Assembly (NCBI RefSeq): GCF_003390925.1
Contig: NZ_QUBS01000081.1
Coordinates: 186,001-250,000, forward strand
DNA: 64,000 nucleotides
Origin: Trinickia diaoshuihuensis
GTDB lineage: Bacteria > Pseudomonadota > Gammaproteobacteria > Burkholderiales > Burkholderiaceae
Direction: 5' to 3'
The translations under genes were made by a program, and so were the position numbers. Every line of letters begins with the position of its first letter. Position 1 is the first letter of the stretch. The notes under the pieces are model-generated. The model saw nothing but the letters and a program-made list of their open reading frames with translations, was not told the origin of the DNA and searched no databases. Shown one piece after another: positions 45,532-54,309 of this stretch.

Positions 45532-45547
45532 CCATACGTAAGGATGA
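45532..45547. promoter_or_regulatory. Inverted 7-2-7 box CCATACG-N2, copy 3
   Basis: CCATACG-TA-AGGATGA, 106 bases upstream of the Ohr start. It is close to 31233-31248, 15 of 18 bases when the flanking GT is included. Confidence 0.45.
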
Positions 45548-45598
45548 GTCCGATGAGTGCCGGTGCGTATTGCAATGTTTCTTGTCCGTATCGCGAGC

Positions 45599-45617
45599 AG
45601 ATACATTGGGATACATG
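45599..45617. promoter_or_regulatory. GATACAT direct repeat upstream of the GFA gene
   Basis: GATACAT and GATACATG spaced by 10 bases. It matches the reverse complement of 33215-33233 at 15 of 19 bases. Confidence 0.5.
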
Positions 45618-45674
45618 ACCGATGAGGCTTTGAGGTATAAACCCGTTATCGCCGATACTCGTGGAGGAGTCGAG

Positions 45675-46049
45675 ATGAATGCCGATGTATGGAAAGGGTC
45701 TTGCCACTGCGGGACCGTGAGGTTCGAGGTTAGGACGCCGTTATCGCCCGCGAATCGGTGCAACTGCAGCTTGTGCCGCCGCAAGGGTGTCTTGATGACG
45801 CCGCCGCTGCCCGCGGCTGACTTGACCGTCGTTGCGGGCCGCGAGGCGTTGACGCTTTATCAGTTCAATAGCGGCGTGGCGAAGCACTATTTCTGCAAGC
45901 ATTGCGGCATCCATCCGTTTCATCAGACGCTCAGGGACAGCAAGCTTTGGCGCGTGAACATCAATTGCCTGGAGGGCGTCGATCCGCATGCGCTCGAGTA
46001 CTCGGTTTTAGATGGGGCGAGCCTGCCCGTGGCTCAGCCAAGCGTATGA
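45675..46049 (+). CDS. GFA/CENP-V family glutathione-dependent protein
   Basis: A zinc-binding protein of 124 residues: WKGSCHCGTVRFEV, then NRCNCSLCRRKGVLM and YFCKHCGIHPFHQ supply the cysteines of the Mss4-like GFA fold. Members act as glutathione-dependent formaldehyde-activating or S-hydroxymethyl transfer enzymes. ATG 45675 has GGAGGAG upstream; ATG 45615 lies inside the GATAC repeat and is rejected. Its stop overlaps a 43-codon ORF by ATGA. Confidence 0.88.
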   Translation: MNADVWKGSCHCGTVRFEVRTPLSPANRCNCSLCRRKGVLMTPPLPAADLTVVAGREALTLYQFNSGVAKHYFCKHCGIHPFHQTLRDSKLWRVNINCLEGVDPHALEYSVLDGASLPVAQPSV

Positions 46050-46177
46050 AAAGGCTCGCCGCTATCCTCGCGTTCGCCTTCGGCGCGCTGGCCGCCGAAC
46101 TCGCGCACCCGCTCGAGTGCTCCCTCATCGTGTCAAGCAAGACGACGCTTAGACGCCGAGAGGCAGGACGCTCATGA
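46046..46177 (+). CDS. Possible small exported peptide, 43 residues
   Basis: The ORF begins MKRLAAILAFAFGALAAELA, which looks like a signal peptide, and continues HPLECSLIVSSKTTLRRREA. Its start overlaps the GFA stop by ATGA and its stop overlaps the response regulator start by ATGA, an arrangement expected of a translated gene in an operon. It has no clear ribosome site of its own. I do not recognise a family; it could be chance. Confidence 0.4.
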   Translation: MKRLAAILAFAFGALAAELAHPLECSLIVSSKTTLRRREAGRS

Positions 46178-46917
46178 AGGACACGGTCGATCACATCCTC
46201 GTCGTCGACGACGATCGCGGGATCCGCGAATTGGTTGGCGCCTACCTCGAAAAGAATGGCATGCGCGTGTCGCTGGCCGCTAACGGCCGGGAGATGCGGG
46301 CGGCGTTGCAGTTCGCCGTACCCGATCTCATCGTGCTCGACTTGATGATGCCGGGGGACGACGGACTCGTGCTGTGCCGGGAACTGCGCGCAGGTAAGTT
46401 TCGCACCGTGCCTGTGGTCATGCTGACCGCGCGCGGCGACGAGACGGACCGAATCGTCGGGCTCGAGATGGGTGCGGACGATTACCTCGCGAAGCCGTTC
46501 GCCGTGCGCGAACTCTTCGCTCGCATTCGTTCGGTGTTGCGGCGCGCGCGGATGTTGCCGCCCGGCATGCAGGTTACCGAGGCGGCGCAGATGCTGGCCT
46601 TCGGCGACTGGCGGCTCGATACGACGGCGCGGCACTTGTTGGACGAGCAAGGCATGATGGTCGCGCTGAGCGGTGCGGAGTATCGGTTGCTGCGCGTGTT
46701 CGTCGATCATCCGCAACGCGTCCTGACGCGCGATCAACTGCTCAATTTGACCCAGGGGCGGCAGGCCGATTCGTTCGACCGGTCGATCGATCTGCTCGTG
46801 AGCCGGCTGCGTCAGCGCTTGCGCGACGGCGCGCGCGAGCCGCGTTACATCAAGACCTTGCGCAACGAAGGTTACGTGTTCTCAGCCGCGGTGACCGTGG
46901 TCGAGGCCTCGCCATGA
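46174..46917 (+). CDS. OmpR-family response regulator
   Basis: A protein of 247 residues. The receiver is at 8-120 with the DDD acid cluster (ILVVDDDRGIREL), phospho-acceptor D56 (IVLDLMMPGDDG), T87-like TAR and K of DDYLAKPFAVRELFAR. The winged-helix output has LSGAEYRLLRVFVDHPQRVLTR and the YIKTLRNEGYVF end. It overlaps the kinase gene by ATGA. The target is unknown; the motifs resemble OmpR itself. Confidence 0.94.
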   Translation: MKDTVDHILVVDDDRGIRELVGAYLEKNGMRVSLAANGREMRAALQFAVPDLIVLDLMMPGDDGLVLCRELRAGKFRTVPVVMLTARGDETDRIVGLEMGADDYLAKPFAVRELFARIRSVLRRARMLPPGMQVTEAAQMLAFGDWRLDTTARHLLDEQGMMVALSGAEYRLLRVFVDHPQRVLTRDQLLNLTQGRQADSFDRSIDLLVSRLRQRLRDGAREPRYIKTLRNEGYVFSAAVTVVEASP

Positions 46918-48233
46918 GGCTCGGCTCGCGCTGGCATTGGCCGCGCAGTTTGTTCGCGCGGCTCGCGTTGATATTTTGCGTGGGGCTCGCGCTCGCGCAG
47001 GCCGTTTCGTTTTGGGTCACGATGACCGAGCGCGACGAGGCGACGGTGAACCTCATGACCGGCTACGTCGAACGCGAGGTCGCCAGCTCGGTGGCGCTGC
47101 TCGATCATTTGCCGCCCGATGAGCGCACGCGATGGCTGCCGCGGTTGGCCCGGCGCACCTACCAATTTATCCTAGGCCCCGGCGAGCCCGGTACGCCGAT
47201 CGATGCACGCCTGTCCGAACGTTTCGCAAGGTCGATCACGGATGGCTTGGCGCGGAACTACACGGTCACGACCAACGCGATCGCCGGCAGCAGCGAACAT
47301 TTTCAGGCCCATTTGACGCTCACGGACGGCACGCCGCTGACGATCGATTTCCGTCCGGTGTCGAGCATTCCGCTTTCGCGTTGGCTGCCACTCGTCCTCG
47401 TGCTCCAATTCTCGTTGTTGATCGCTTTTTGTTGGCTAGTGGTTCGACTCGCGACGCGGCCGCTCAAACAGTTGGCGCAAGCGGCCGATTTGCTCGGTCC
47501 CGATCTAAAGGGGGCGCGCGTGCCCGAAACCGGCCCTTCGGAGGTCGTGCGCGCGGCGCGTGCCTTCAACGCCATGCAAGATCGAATCGCGATGTATACC
47601 GCGGAGCGGGTGCAAATTCTTGCTGCGATTTCGCACGACCTGCAGACGCCGATTACGCGCATGCGGCTTCGTGTCGACGTCATGGACGACAGCGACGAAA
47701 CCGAAAAACTGCGTCAGGATTTGTTCGAGATGGAAAACCTCGTGAAAGAAGGCGTCACGTATGCGCGCAGCTTACATGGCGCCAGCGAGGCCCCTTGCCG
47801 GGTGGATCTCGACGCGCTGCTCGATTCGCTCGTGTGCGATTACACCGATGCGGGCAAGGACGTGGCGCTCGCCGAACATGTTGCGATCGCAATCATGGCC
47901 CGCCCGCGCGCGTTGCGTCGTGTCATCGGCAACCTCGTCGATAACGCGCTGAAGTTCGGCGGAGCCGCGACCATCGAGGCGGCGCCGACGAGCGACGGCG
48001 GTGCAATCGTTTGGGTACGCGATGACGGCCCCGGCATTCCCGAGGCCTTGCTCGAAACCGTATTCGAGCCGTTCTACCGCATCGAAACCTCACGCAACCG
48101 CAGTACGGGCGGAACCGGCCTTGGGCTTGCGATCTGCCGGCAGCTCGCGCAGTCGATGAATGCCGTGCTGACGTTGCGCAATCGCAACGGCGGGGGATTG
48201 GAGGCGATGTTGATGCTTAAAGGAGCCGGCTGA
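46914..48233 (+). CDS. Membrane sensor histidine kinase (EnvZ-like)
   Basis: A protein of 439 residues with two membrane helices (SLFARLALIFCVGLALAQAV and LPLVLVLQFSLLIAFCWLVV) around a periplasmic part of about 130 residues. HAMP follows, then H241 in AAISHDLQTPITRMRLR, the N-box RVIGNLVDNALKFG, DDGPGIPEA and TGGTGLGLAIC. It pairs with the regulator just upstream. The sensed signal is unknown. Confidence 0.94.
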   Translation: MRLGSRWHWPRSLFARLALIFCVGLALAQAVSFWVTMTERDEATVNLMTGYVEREVASSVALLDHLPPDERTRWLPRLARRTYQFILGPGEPGTPIDARLSERFARSITDGLARNYTVTTNAIAGSSEHFQAHLTLTDGTPLTIDFRPVSSIPLSRWLPLVLVLQFSLLIAFCWLVVRLATRPLKQLAQAADLLGPDLKGARVPETGPSEVVRAARAFNAMQDRIAMYTAERVQILAAISHDLQTPITRMRLRVDVMDDSDETEKLRQDLFEMENLVKEGVTYARSLHGASEAPCRVDLDALLDSLVCDYTDAGKDVALAEHVAIAIMARPRALRRVIGNLVDNALKFGGAATIEAAPTSDGGAIVWVRDDGPGIPEALLETVFEPFYRIETSRNRSTGGTGLGLAICRQLAQSMNAVLTLRNRNGGGLEAMLMLKGAG

Positions 48234-48337
48234 GAATCGCTAGAACGCTTATGGCCGGAATCGTGATACACGTGCCGGCCCGCTCATCTGGCTTTGAATC
48301 GGCGAGCCGTTGCCCGGCGAAACACGCGCCGAGACGA

Positions 48338-49453
48338 CTAGGCCGAGAGCAACGATCCGCTGCGATAGGGCGTCGCGCCGGCGATGCGCGCAACCTCCAT
48401 CCCCGCCGTCGCGAAGCGGGTTCGATGGCGCGCGTATAAGACGCCGGACGTCCCGGCCCTGACCGTCTCGACGCGATCGGTCAAAGGATCGACGATATCG
48501 GCCACTTTTTGTCCTTTCTCTATCCAGATGCCGGCCGGCGTGCGAAATACCAGCACGCCGGAGATCGGAGCATGCAGCGGTTCGGTGCCGGCGAGCGGGG
48601 TGGCGGGGAACGCCAGTGGCGGCATATGCGCCGGCGTGCCTTCGATCAGGCCGCGGTGCGTCAAAAATTCGACGATGGCTTGCGAGTCGTGCTCGGCATG
48701 GGCGTAGGAGACGTCGGCCTGGCCTCTCAACTCGACCGTGACCGAGATCGAGCCGTTGGGGATCGGGAACCGCCCGCCGAAGCGCGCGCGCAACTCCGAC
48801 CAGCAGAAGCTGTGGATTTCGTCGAAGGGATTGCCGATCGAGTTCAGCGCCAATAGCGAGGCCTTCGCGTCGAGGTAGCGGGCAAGCGGCTCGACGTCGG
48901 ACCACAACTCCGGGTTCGTGTACAGGTGCATCGCGCCTTCGAAATCGCAGTGCAGATCGAGCACGATATCGGCGTCGTAGGCCAAGCGCTGCAAGGCGAG
49001 GCGCTGCGATTCGAGCTCCGTGCGTGGCGTTTGGCGATCCAGCGCCTCGCGCATCACTTGCCGCACCGCGCGCAGGTTCGCCTCGGCGTCGCCTGTCAGC
49101 CGTGCTTCGATGCTCGGCATGACGAGGGCCGCCAGATCATGGAAGTTGCGATTGAAGTTCGTGGCCGTATTCGTCTCGAAGCGGCCGATCATTTGTCCGA
49201 GTACGTGCTGGCTGAGGCCGATCGGGTTCGGCACCGGCACGACGACGATTTCGGCGCGCAGCTTGCCCGCCGCTTCGAGCGCGGCGAGCTTGCGGCGTAG
49301 TTCCCAAGCCACCAGCATCCCCGGCAGCTCGTCGGCATGTAGGGACGATTGCACATACACCTTGCGTCCCCCTTCGGGGCCGTAGTGAAAGCTCGTCAAA
49401 GCGCGCTCGGTGCCGAGCGAGGGGGATATGAGCGGATGAATCTTCTTTTGCAT
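48338..49453 (-). CDS. Succinylglutamate desuccinylase/aspartoacylase family protein
   Basis: A zinc deacylase-like protein of 371 residues. QSSLHADELPGMLVAWEL carries the first metal pair H-x2-E, and DIVLDLHCDFEGAMHLY the later histidine. NPIGLSQHVLG and NFNRNFHDL also fit the AstE/AspA group. The C-terminal part (PLHAPISGVLVFRTPAGIWI, then QKVADIVDPL) looks biotinyl-lipoyl-like. It is not in an arginine (ast) operon. It probably acts on an N-acyl amino acid or related amide. Confidence 0.88.
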   Translation of the reverse strand: MQKKIHPLISPSLGTERALTSFHYGPEGGRKVYVQSSLHADELPGMLVAWELRRKLAALEAAGKLRAEIVVVPVPNPIGLSQHVLGQMIGRFETNTATNFNRNFHDLAALVMPSIEARLTGDAEANLRAVRQVMREALDRQTPRTELESQRLALQRLAYDADIVLDLHCDFEGAMHLYTNPELWSDVEPLARYLDAKASLLALNSIGNPFDEIHSFCWSELRARFGGRFPIPNGSISVTVELRGQADVSYAHAEHDSQAIVEFLTHRGLIEGTPAHMPPLAFPATPLAGTEPLHAPISGVLVFRTPAGIWIEKGQKVADIVDPLTDRVETVRAGTSGVLYARHRTRFATAGMEVARIAGATPYRSGSLLSA

Positions 49454-49929
49454 GGCGATTTTCTGCGCCGCTCCTCTGGGGAGCCGCGCGACGAGTCGGC
49501 GATGTTCGATTGTACGTCGGCGGGGGCGGGATGCGTTTTGCTTGCATGTGGCGATGGTGGGGGGAGGGATAGATTGAGAGATAGCAGCGAAAACGGACCG
49601 ATACCCGTCCCTAATTACTGAAAATTACGTAAGGTTTCCATATATTTCCATAATCTAACTAGAGCCTTTCATGTATCTTTCTATTTAGAAAGAGAAATGT
49701 TAAATATTGTTAATTCAAAGGCAAGACATAGTGATTTCATTAGTCCTATGTTTAGATTCCTGGTCGTTGAGGCGTGGACGATGGGCCATGTCGAAGACGT
49801 ACTGCTGGATCAAAAATGCAACGGATGAGATGACCGAGCGATTGCATGCGGTGTGGTCGAATCCAAAGCGCTTAGCAGTACTAACGAGCTAATAGAACAA
49901 AATTAGAGATTGACCGAACGGGGGCTGTA
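49454..49929. other. Low-GC intergenic region before the flagellar genes
   Basis: 476 bases. From about 49605 to 49740 the AT content is far above the rest of the window. It holds the palindrome at 49676 and several TTAAAT/TTGTTAA stretches that may be promoter elements. An ORF at 49707-49892 exists but lacks support. No gene is assigned. Confidence 0.7.
49676..49693. promoter_or_regulatory. 18-base perfect palindrome before fliQ
   Basis: TCTTTCTA-TT-TAGAAAGA in the AT-rich region 237 bases before fliQ. It is a candidate operator for a flagellar master regulator or a protein binding A/T-rich DNA. Confidence 0.5.
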
Positions 49930-50196
49930 ATGAATCCGGACATTGCCTTGCATATGCTCGGGGAGACGTTTTGGACCGCTTTGCTGGTGTGCGCGCCTGT
50001 GCTGGGTTGCGTCTTATTGGTGGGGCTGGTCGTCAGCATCTTTCAAGTCGTCACGCAAATTCAAGATACGTCGCTGACATTCATTCCGAAGCTCGTCACA
50101 GCATTGATCGTGCTTACGACGCTCGGCGCGTGGATGTTGCGCGAAATGGCACAATTTTCGTCCCGCCTGTGGACGAGCATTCCTCATCTGTTTTAA
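49930..50196 (+). CDS. fliQ: Flagellar export gate protein FliQ
   Basis: An 88-residue membrane protein with two helices, the full FliQ length. LVVSIFQVVTQIQDTSLTFIPKLV is the highly conserved family motif. It is part of the type III export gate with FliP and FliR. It is the first flagellar gene here; fliP, which normally precedes it, is not upstream. fliR follows 15 bases later. Confidence 0.95.
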   Translation: MNPDIALHMLGETFWTALLVCAPVLGCVLLVGLVVSIFQVVTQIQDTSLTFIPKLVTALIVLTTLGAWMLREMAQFSSRLWTSIPHLF

Positions 50197-50211
50197 GCAC
50201 GCGCGGAAATC

Positions 50212-51060
50212 ATGCTCAACGCTTTGTCCGCAGGGGGACTGAGTGCCGATTGGCTCGTCACCGTGGCGTTGCTTTCTATCCGCATCGGCGCGGTATTGCT
50301 GTTTTCCCCTTTATTGGCAGCGGTGAATGTGCCGGGGCCTGTGCGCTTGTTGATCGTCTTCGGTTTGTCGATGGGATTGGCCCCTGCGGCGGTAGGTACG
50401 GGTGCCGTTGCCGCTGATGCATCGGTGCTGCGTGCGACCGATGCCGCGCACGGCAATCGCGTATTCGGCTTGATTCTGTCCGAAATGGCATTTGGAGCGG
50501 CGCTCGCGGTTGCCGTCCATCTGGCGTTCGCCGTGTTTTCACTCGCGGGCAGGATATTGGATATCCAAATCGGCTTCGGCCTCGCCCAAGTTTTCGATCC
50601 GAGCACCAACGCGGTCGTGCCGGTGTTAACGACGATCTTCAACCAAGCTGCCGTTATCGTGTTCTTCATGGTCGACGGGCATCACATGCTGCTGCGAGGC
50701 ATCGCGTACAGCCTGCAGCGGTTTCCGCTTGGCGCGCCCTGGTCGGTGGATATCGCGGCGGGCCCCATCCTCGCTCAGGCGGCCCAGATGCTCGACCTTG
50801 CCTTCTCGCTGGTAGCGCCGATCGTCTTTTGCATTCTGATCGTCGAGTTCGCGCTCGCATTGCTTTCGCGCAGTGTCCCGCAGATGCATATGCTCACCAT
50901 GGGGCTACCCGTGAAGATCTTGATCGGACTAGCCGTCTTGTCCTTCTGGATTGCCGGCAACGGTGCCGCGATGCTGCGAATTTACGGGACGCTCTATCAC
51001 TCGTGGGACGAGTGGTTCGGTGCGGTCGGCGCGGAGGGGGGCCTGCATGGCCGACGCTGA
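50212..51060 (+). CDS. fliR: Flagellar export gate protein FliR
   Basis: A 282-residue membrane protein of six or so helices. SIRIGAVLLFSPLLAAVNVP, GFGLAQVFDPSTNAVVPVLT and SVPQMHMLTMGLPVKILIGL are FliR motifs. It forms the export gate with FliP and FliQ. It overlaps flhB by 14 bases. Confidence 0.95.
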   Translation: MLNALSAGGLSADWLVTVALLSIRIGAVLLFSPLLAAVNVPGPVRLLIVFGLSMGLAPAAVGTGAVAADASVLRATDAAHGNRVFGLILSEMAFGAALAVAVHLAFAVFSLAGRILDIQIGFGLAQVFDPSTNAVVPVLTTIFNQAAVIVFFMVDGHHMLLRGIAYSLQRFPLGAPWSVDIAAGPILAQAAQMLDLAFSLVAPIVFCILIVEFALALLSRSVPQMHMLTMGLPVKILIGLAVLSFWIAGNGAAMLRIYGTLYHSWDEWFGAVGAEGGLHGRR

Positions 51061-52162
51061 GCAAAATCGTAGCGAAGCGGCTACGCCTCATAAGCTGAAG
51101 AAAGCGCGCGAGCAAGGTCAGGTGGCGAAAAGCCGTGACCTGTCGCTGTCTGTCGTGTTGATCGCGACGATGCTTTACGCGTCCTCGCAGGCGTGGTCGG
51201 TGTGGCGCACGGTATTCGGGTTCGCGCGCGCTTTGATGGTCGAGGCCGGCTCCGGTGCGCTGGATCCGGCATTGCTCGAAGCACTCGTGGGCCGGATGAT
51301 CCACGTTTGCCTGGTTGCCGCAACCCCGTTCTTGGTCGTCGTCGTGATTGCCGCCGTGATCGGCAATGTGCTGCAAGTGGGACCGCTCTTTGCCCCCGCG
51401 ACGCTCGAGCCGAAGTTCGAGCGATTGAATCCGGTCGAAGGGTTCAAACGCCTATTCACGATTCAGTCGATATACCAGGCGCTCAGGCTGCTCGTGAAGC
51501 TAGCGTTCCTTGGTATCGCGGTCTTCTTTGCCATCAAGTCGCTGCTGCCCCAGTTCTATTCGTTGGGGGGATTGGGTGCTGTACGCCAGGCGAAGATCCT
51601 GCTCGACGATCTATCGTCATTGGGACTGAAGATCGGCGCGGTATTCATGCTGCTCGCGATGTTCGATTGGTTGCTCGCGCGGCGACGGTTCGCGAAGCGC
51701 ATGCGGATGAGCCGGCGGGAAGTCAAAGACGAGGTGAAGCAGCGCGAAGGCGATCCCCGCATTCGCGCTCGCTTGCGCGAACTCAGGCGCGATGTACTCA
51801 AGCGCAGTCTCGCCGTGAGCCGTACGCGTCACGCCGACGTGGTCATCACGAATCCCGTTCATTTAGCGGTCGCATTGCGCTATGTCGAAGGCGAAATGCA
51901 GGCACCGCAGATGGTCGCGAAAGGGCGCGGGCTCATGGCGGCCGTTATGCGGAGCATCGCCGCGCGCCATGGCATTCCCATCGTGCCCAATGCGCCGCTC
52001 GCACGAGCGCTTTACCGGGAGACGGAGCCGGGACGGCACATTCCCCCCGCGATGTACCCCACCGTAGCGAAGATCATCGTGTGGGTTTTTGCGCGGCGAC
52101 GCTCGTCGCCCGTTAGGGGCGCGGCGGCTACCGCGGGTACGGCGCAAGGGAGCCGGCGATGA
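51047..52162 (+). CDS. flhB: Flagellar export switch protein FlhB (NPVH variant)
   Basis: A 371-residue protein. Four membrane helices span about 30-210, followed by the cytosolic domain. It starts MADAEQNRSEAATPHKLKKA, with the RTE.AT..K..KAR.QG-like opening common to FlhB. The self-cleavage site reads N269-P270-V271-H272, where the family has NPTH. Asn and Pro, which take part in the cleavage, are kept. FlhB switches export from hook to filament substrates. GGAGG precedes ATG 51047, and the stop overlaps flhA by ATGA. Confidence 0.93.
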   Translation: MADAEQNRSEAATPHKLKKAREQGQVAKSRDLSLSVVLIATMLYASSQAWSVWRTVFGFARALMVEAGSGALDPALLEALVGRMIHVCLVAATPFLVVVVIAAVIGNVLQVGPLFAPATLEPKFERLNPVEGFKRLFTIQSIYQALRLLVKLAFLGIAVFFAIKSLLPQFYSLGGLGAVRQAKILLDDLSSLGLKIGAVFMLLAMFDWLLARRRFAKRMRMSRREVKDEVKQREGDPRIRARLRELRRDVLKRSLAVSRTRHADVVITNPVHLAVALRYVEGEMQAPQMVAKGRGLMAAVMRSIAARHGIPIVPNAPLARALYRETEPGRHIPPAMYPTVAKIIVWVFARRRSSPVRGAAATAGTAQGSRR

Positions 52163-54237
52163 ACGCGCTGAAGCGAATCCTCGGTGGACATACCGACATC
52201 GCGATGGTCGTCCTCGTCCTCGGCGTGCTGGTCGTCCTCTTCGCGCCGATTCCGTCGAGCGTACTCGACTTTCTGATTCTAACGAACGTCAGCTTTGCAT
52301 TGCTGGTTCTGCTGTTGACGTTTTATATGGCGCGGCCCGTCGAGTTCTCGACGTTTCCGTCGCTACTACTCATCGCCACGCTGTTTCGGTTGTCGTTGAA
52401 CGTGGCGGCGACTCGGCTCATTCTTTCCTCCGGAAGCGCGGGAAAGGTCATTTCGGCAATCGGCGCGTTCGTGGTAGGCGGAAACTACGTCATCGGGTTG
52501 ATCGTCTTTTTGATCCTCATCGTCGTGCAATACGTGGTGGTGACCAACGGGGCCCAGCGGGTGTCGGAGGTCGCCGCGCGTTTTACGCTGGACAGCATGC
52601 CGGGTCAGCAGATGAGTATCGATGCGGACTTGAACATGGGGTTTATCGATCAGGCAGAAGCCCAGCGCCGGCGCAAGAACCTCGAGAAGGAAGCCGCGTT
52701 CTACGGTGCGATGGACGGGGCGAGCAAGTTCGTCAAAGGCGATGCGATCGCCGGCATCTTGATCATGCTCATCGATATCGTCGGCGGGCTCGTGATCGGG
52801 GTGATGCAGCAGGGGATGCCCTGGAGCGATGCGTTGCAGACGTATACCCTGCTGACGATCGGCGATGGCATCGTCACCCAGGTTCCCGCACTCGTGATTG
52901 CGGTGGGAACCGGCATTATCGTGACGCGCTCGGCCTCGGACGAAAACTTGAGCGCCGAGGTCGTTCGTCAGATCACGTCGTTTCCGAAGACGCTGGTGCT
53001 CGTTGCCGGCGCGTTAGGCGGGCTCATTCTGCTGCCGGGCATCCCGTCGTTGCCGGCGGCGCTGCTCGCGGCAATTGCGCTGAGCGCCGCGGTCATGCTC
53101 TATCGCTCGGCACGCAGACGCGAGCAGGCATCGTCGTCCGTGGATAAGGAGGAACTGCTCGGCGCGCGCGAGGGCGCGGCCAACGAAGCGGATCCCTATG
53201 CCCACCTCGCCGTGGAGCCGATCGAGGTTCATCTCGGCGCGTACTGGGCCCATCAGGCCGATCAACCGGATAGCTTCCTCAACGAGCGGATCACCGCATT
53301 CCGGAATCAACACGCGCTCGAACTGGGTCAAGTATTGCCGGCCGTGCGATTCAAGGCAAACGGCAAGCTCGCGCCCGATCGGTACGAGATCCTGCTCGAC
53401 GGCGTGCCGCGAGCGCGGGGAGAGGCGCGGATCGAACGGCTCCTGGCGATCCATCCTTCGGGCGACGTGCGATCGATTCCGGGCGAGCCGACGCGCGACC
53501 CGACTTACGGTTTGCCCGCTATCTGGATCGAGGAAACGCAACGCGAGGCGGCGCTCGCGGCGAAGTTCACGCTCGTCGACGGCGGGACGGTCTTGATCAC
53601 GCACCTGTGCGAAATATTGCGTCTCGAGTCCGCGACATTGCTTACGCGCATCGAGACCGAACGCTTGCTCGCGCGCGTGCGTAGCGCGCAACCCGGCCTC
53701 GTCGAAGAGCTCGTCCCGACGGTCTTGGCACTGAGTGACATTCAGAAGGTGCTGCAAAGCTTGCTGCGTGAAAAGGTGCCCATCCGAAACGTCGAGGCGA
53801 TCGTCGAAACGCTCGTCGATGCCGCGCGTTACACGAAAGATGTCGGCCAACTGACGGAGCTGGTTCGGCGCAGGCTGAGCCATGCGATTTGCCATGGGCT
53901 CGTCGGCGACACCAACGCATTGCATGTGCTGACGCTCGATCCCTCGGTCGAAGGCGAGATCCTCAGCGGTCTGCTGGCCGCGAAAGATGCGGCGGACGGT
54001 GCGCCGCAGCCGTTCGTGCTCGATCCGCGCCTATCGGAGCAATTGATGACGCGTCTCGTGCAGCAAGCGGAGCGCATGATGAAAGGCAACCTTCAACCGG
54101 TGCTGCTGTGCGCGCCGGACTTAAGGCGTCACCTGCGGGCGTTGTCGGAGCGCGTGGTGCCGCATTTGCGCGTGCTGTCGATGGCGGAAATTCCGCGGAA
54201 CGTGGAATTGAAATCCTGGGGCATCGTGAAGCTGTAG
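52159..54237 (+). CDS. flhA: Flagellar export protein FlhA
   Basis: A 692-residue protein, full length. Eight or so N-terminal membrane helices come first, with FRLSLNVAATRLILS and the FHIPEP motif region (VSEVAARFTLDSMPGQQMSIDADLNMG, in parts). The cytosolic part from about 330 to 692 docks chaperone-substrate complexes and includes PAVRFKANGKLAPDRYEILL and RLSHAICHGLVG. It pairs with FlhB and the FliPQR gate. Confidence 0.96.
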   Translation: MNALKRILGGHTDIAMVVLVLGVLVVLFAPIPSSVLDFLILTNVSFALLVLLLTFYMARPVEFSTFPSLLLIATLFRLSLNVAATRLILSSGSAGKVISAIGAFVVGGNYVIGLIVFLILIVVQYVVVTNGAQRVSEVAARFTLDSMPGQQMSIDADLNMGFIDQAEAQRRRKNLEKEAAFYGAMDGASKFVKGDAIAGILIMLIDIVGGLVIGVMQQGMPWSDALQTYTLLTIGDGIVTQVPALVIAVGTGIIVTRSASDENLSAEVVRQITSFPKTLVLVAGALGGLILLPGIPSLPAALLAAIALSAAVMLYRSARRREQASSSVDKEELLGAREGAANEADPYAHLAVEPIEVHLGAYWAHQADQPDSFLNERITAFRNQHALELGQVLPAVRFKANGKLAPDRYEILLDGVPRARGEARIERLLAIHPSGDVRSIPGEPTRDPTYGLPAIWIEETQREAALAAKFTLVDGGTVLITHLCEILRLESATLLTRIETERLLARVRSAQPGLVEELVPTVLALSDIQKVLQSLLREKVPIRNVEAIVETLVDAARYTKDVGQLTELVRRRLSHAICHGLVGDTNALHVLTLDPSVEGEILSGLLAAKDAADGAPQPFVLDPRLSEQLMTRLVQQAERMMKGNLQPVLLCAPDLRRHLRALSERVVPHLRVLSMAEIPRNVELKSWGIVKL

Positions 54238-54309
54238 TGAGCGTGCCGCGCTGCGGCGATAGCGGGCGCGTGACGACGTACTTTTGTTTCGACAACAGGC
54301 AAGACGGAC

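Noticed and set aside
49707-49892. 61-codon ORF (or 34 codons from 49788) before fliQ
   Set aside because: No ribosome site, no recognisable motif and unusual composition. It could be a remnant, but I cannot support it.
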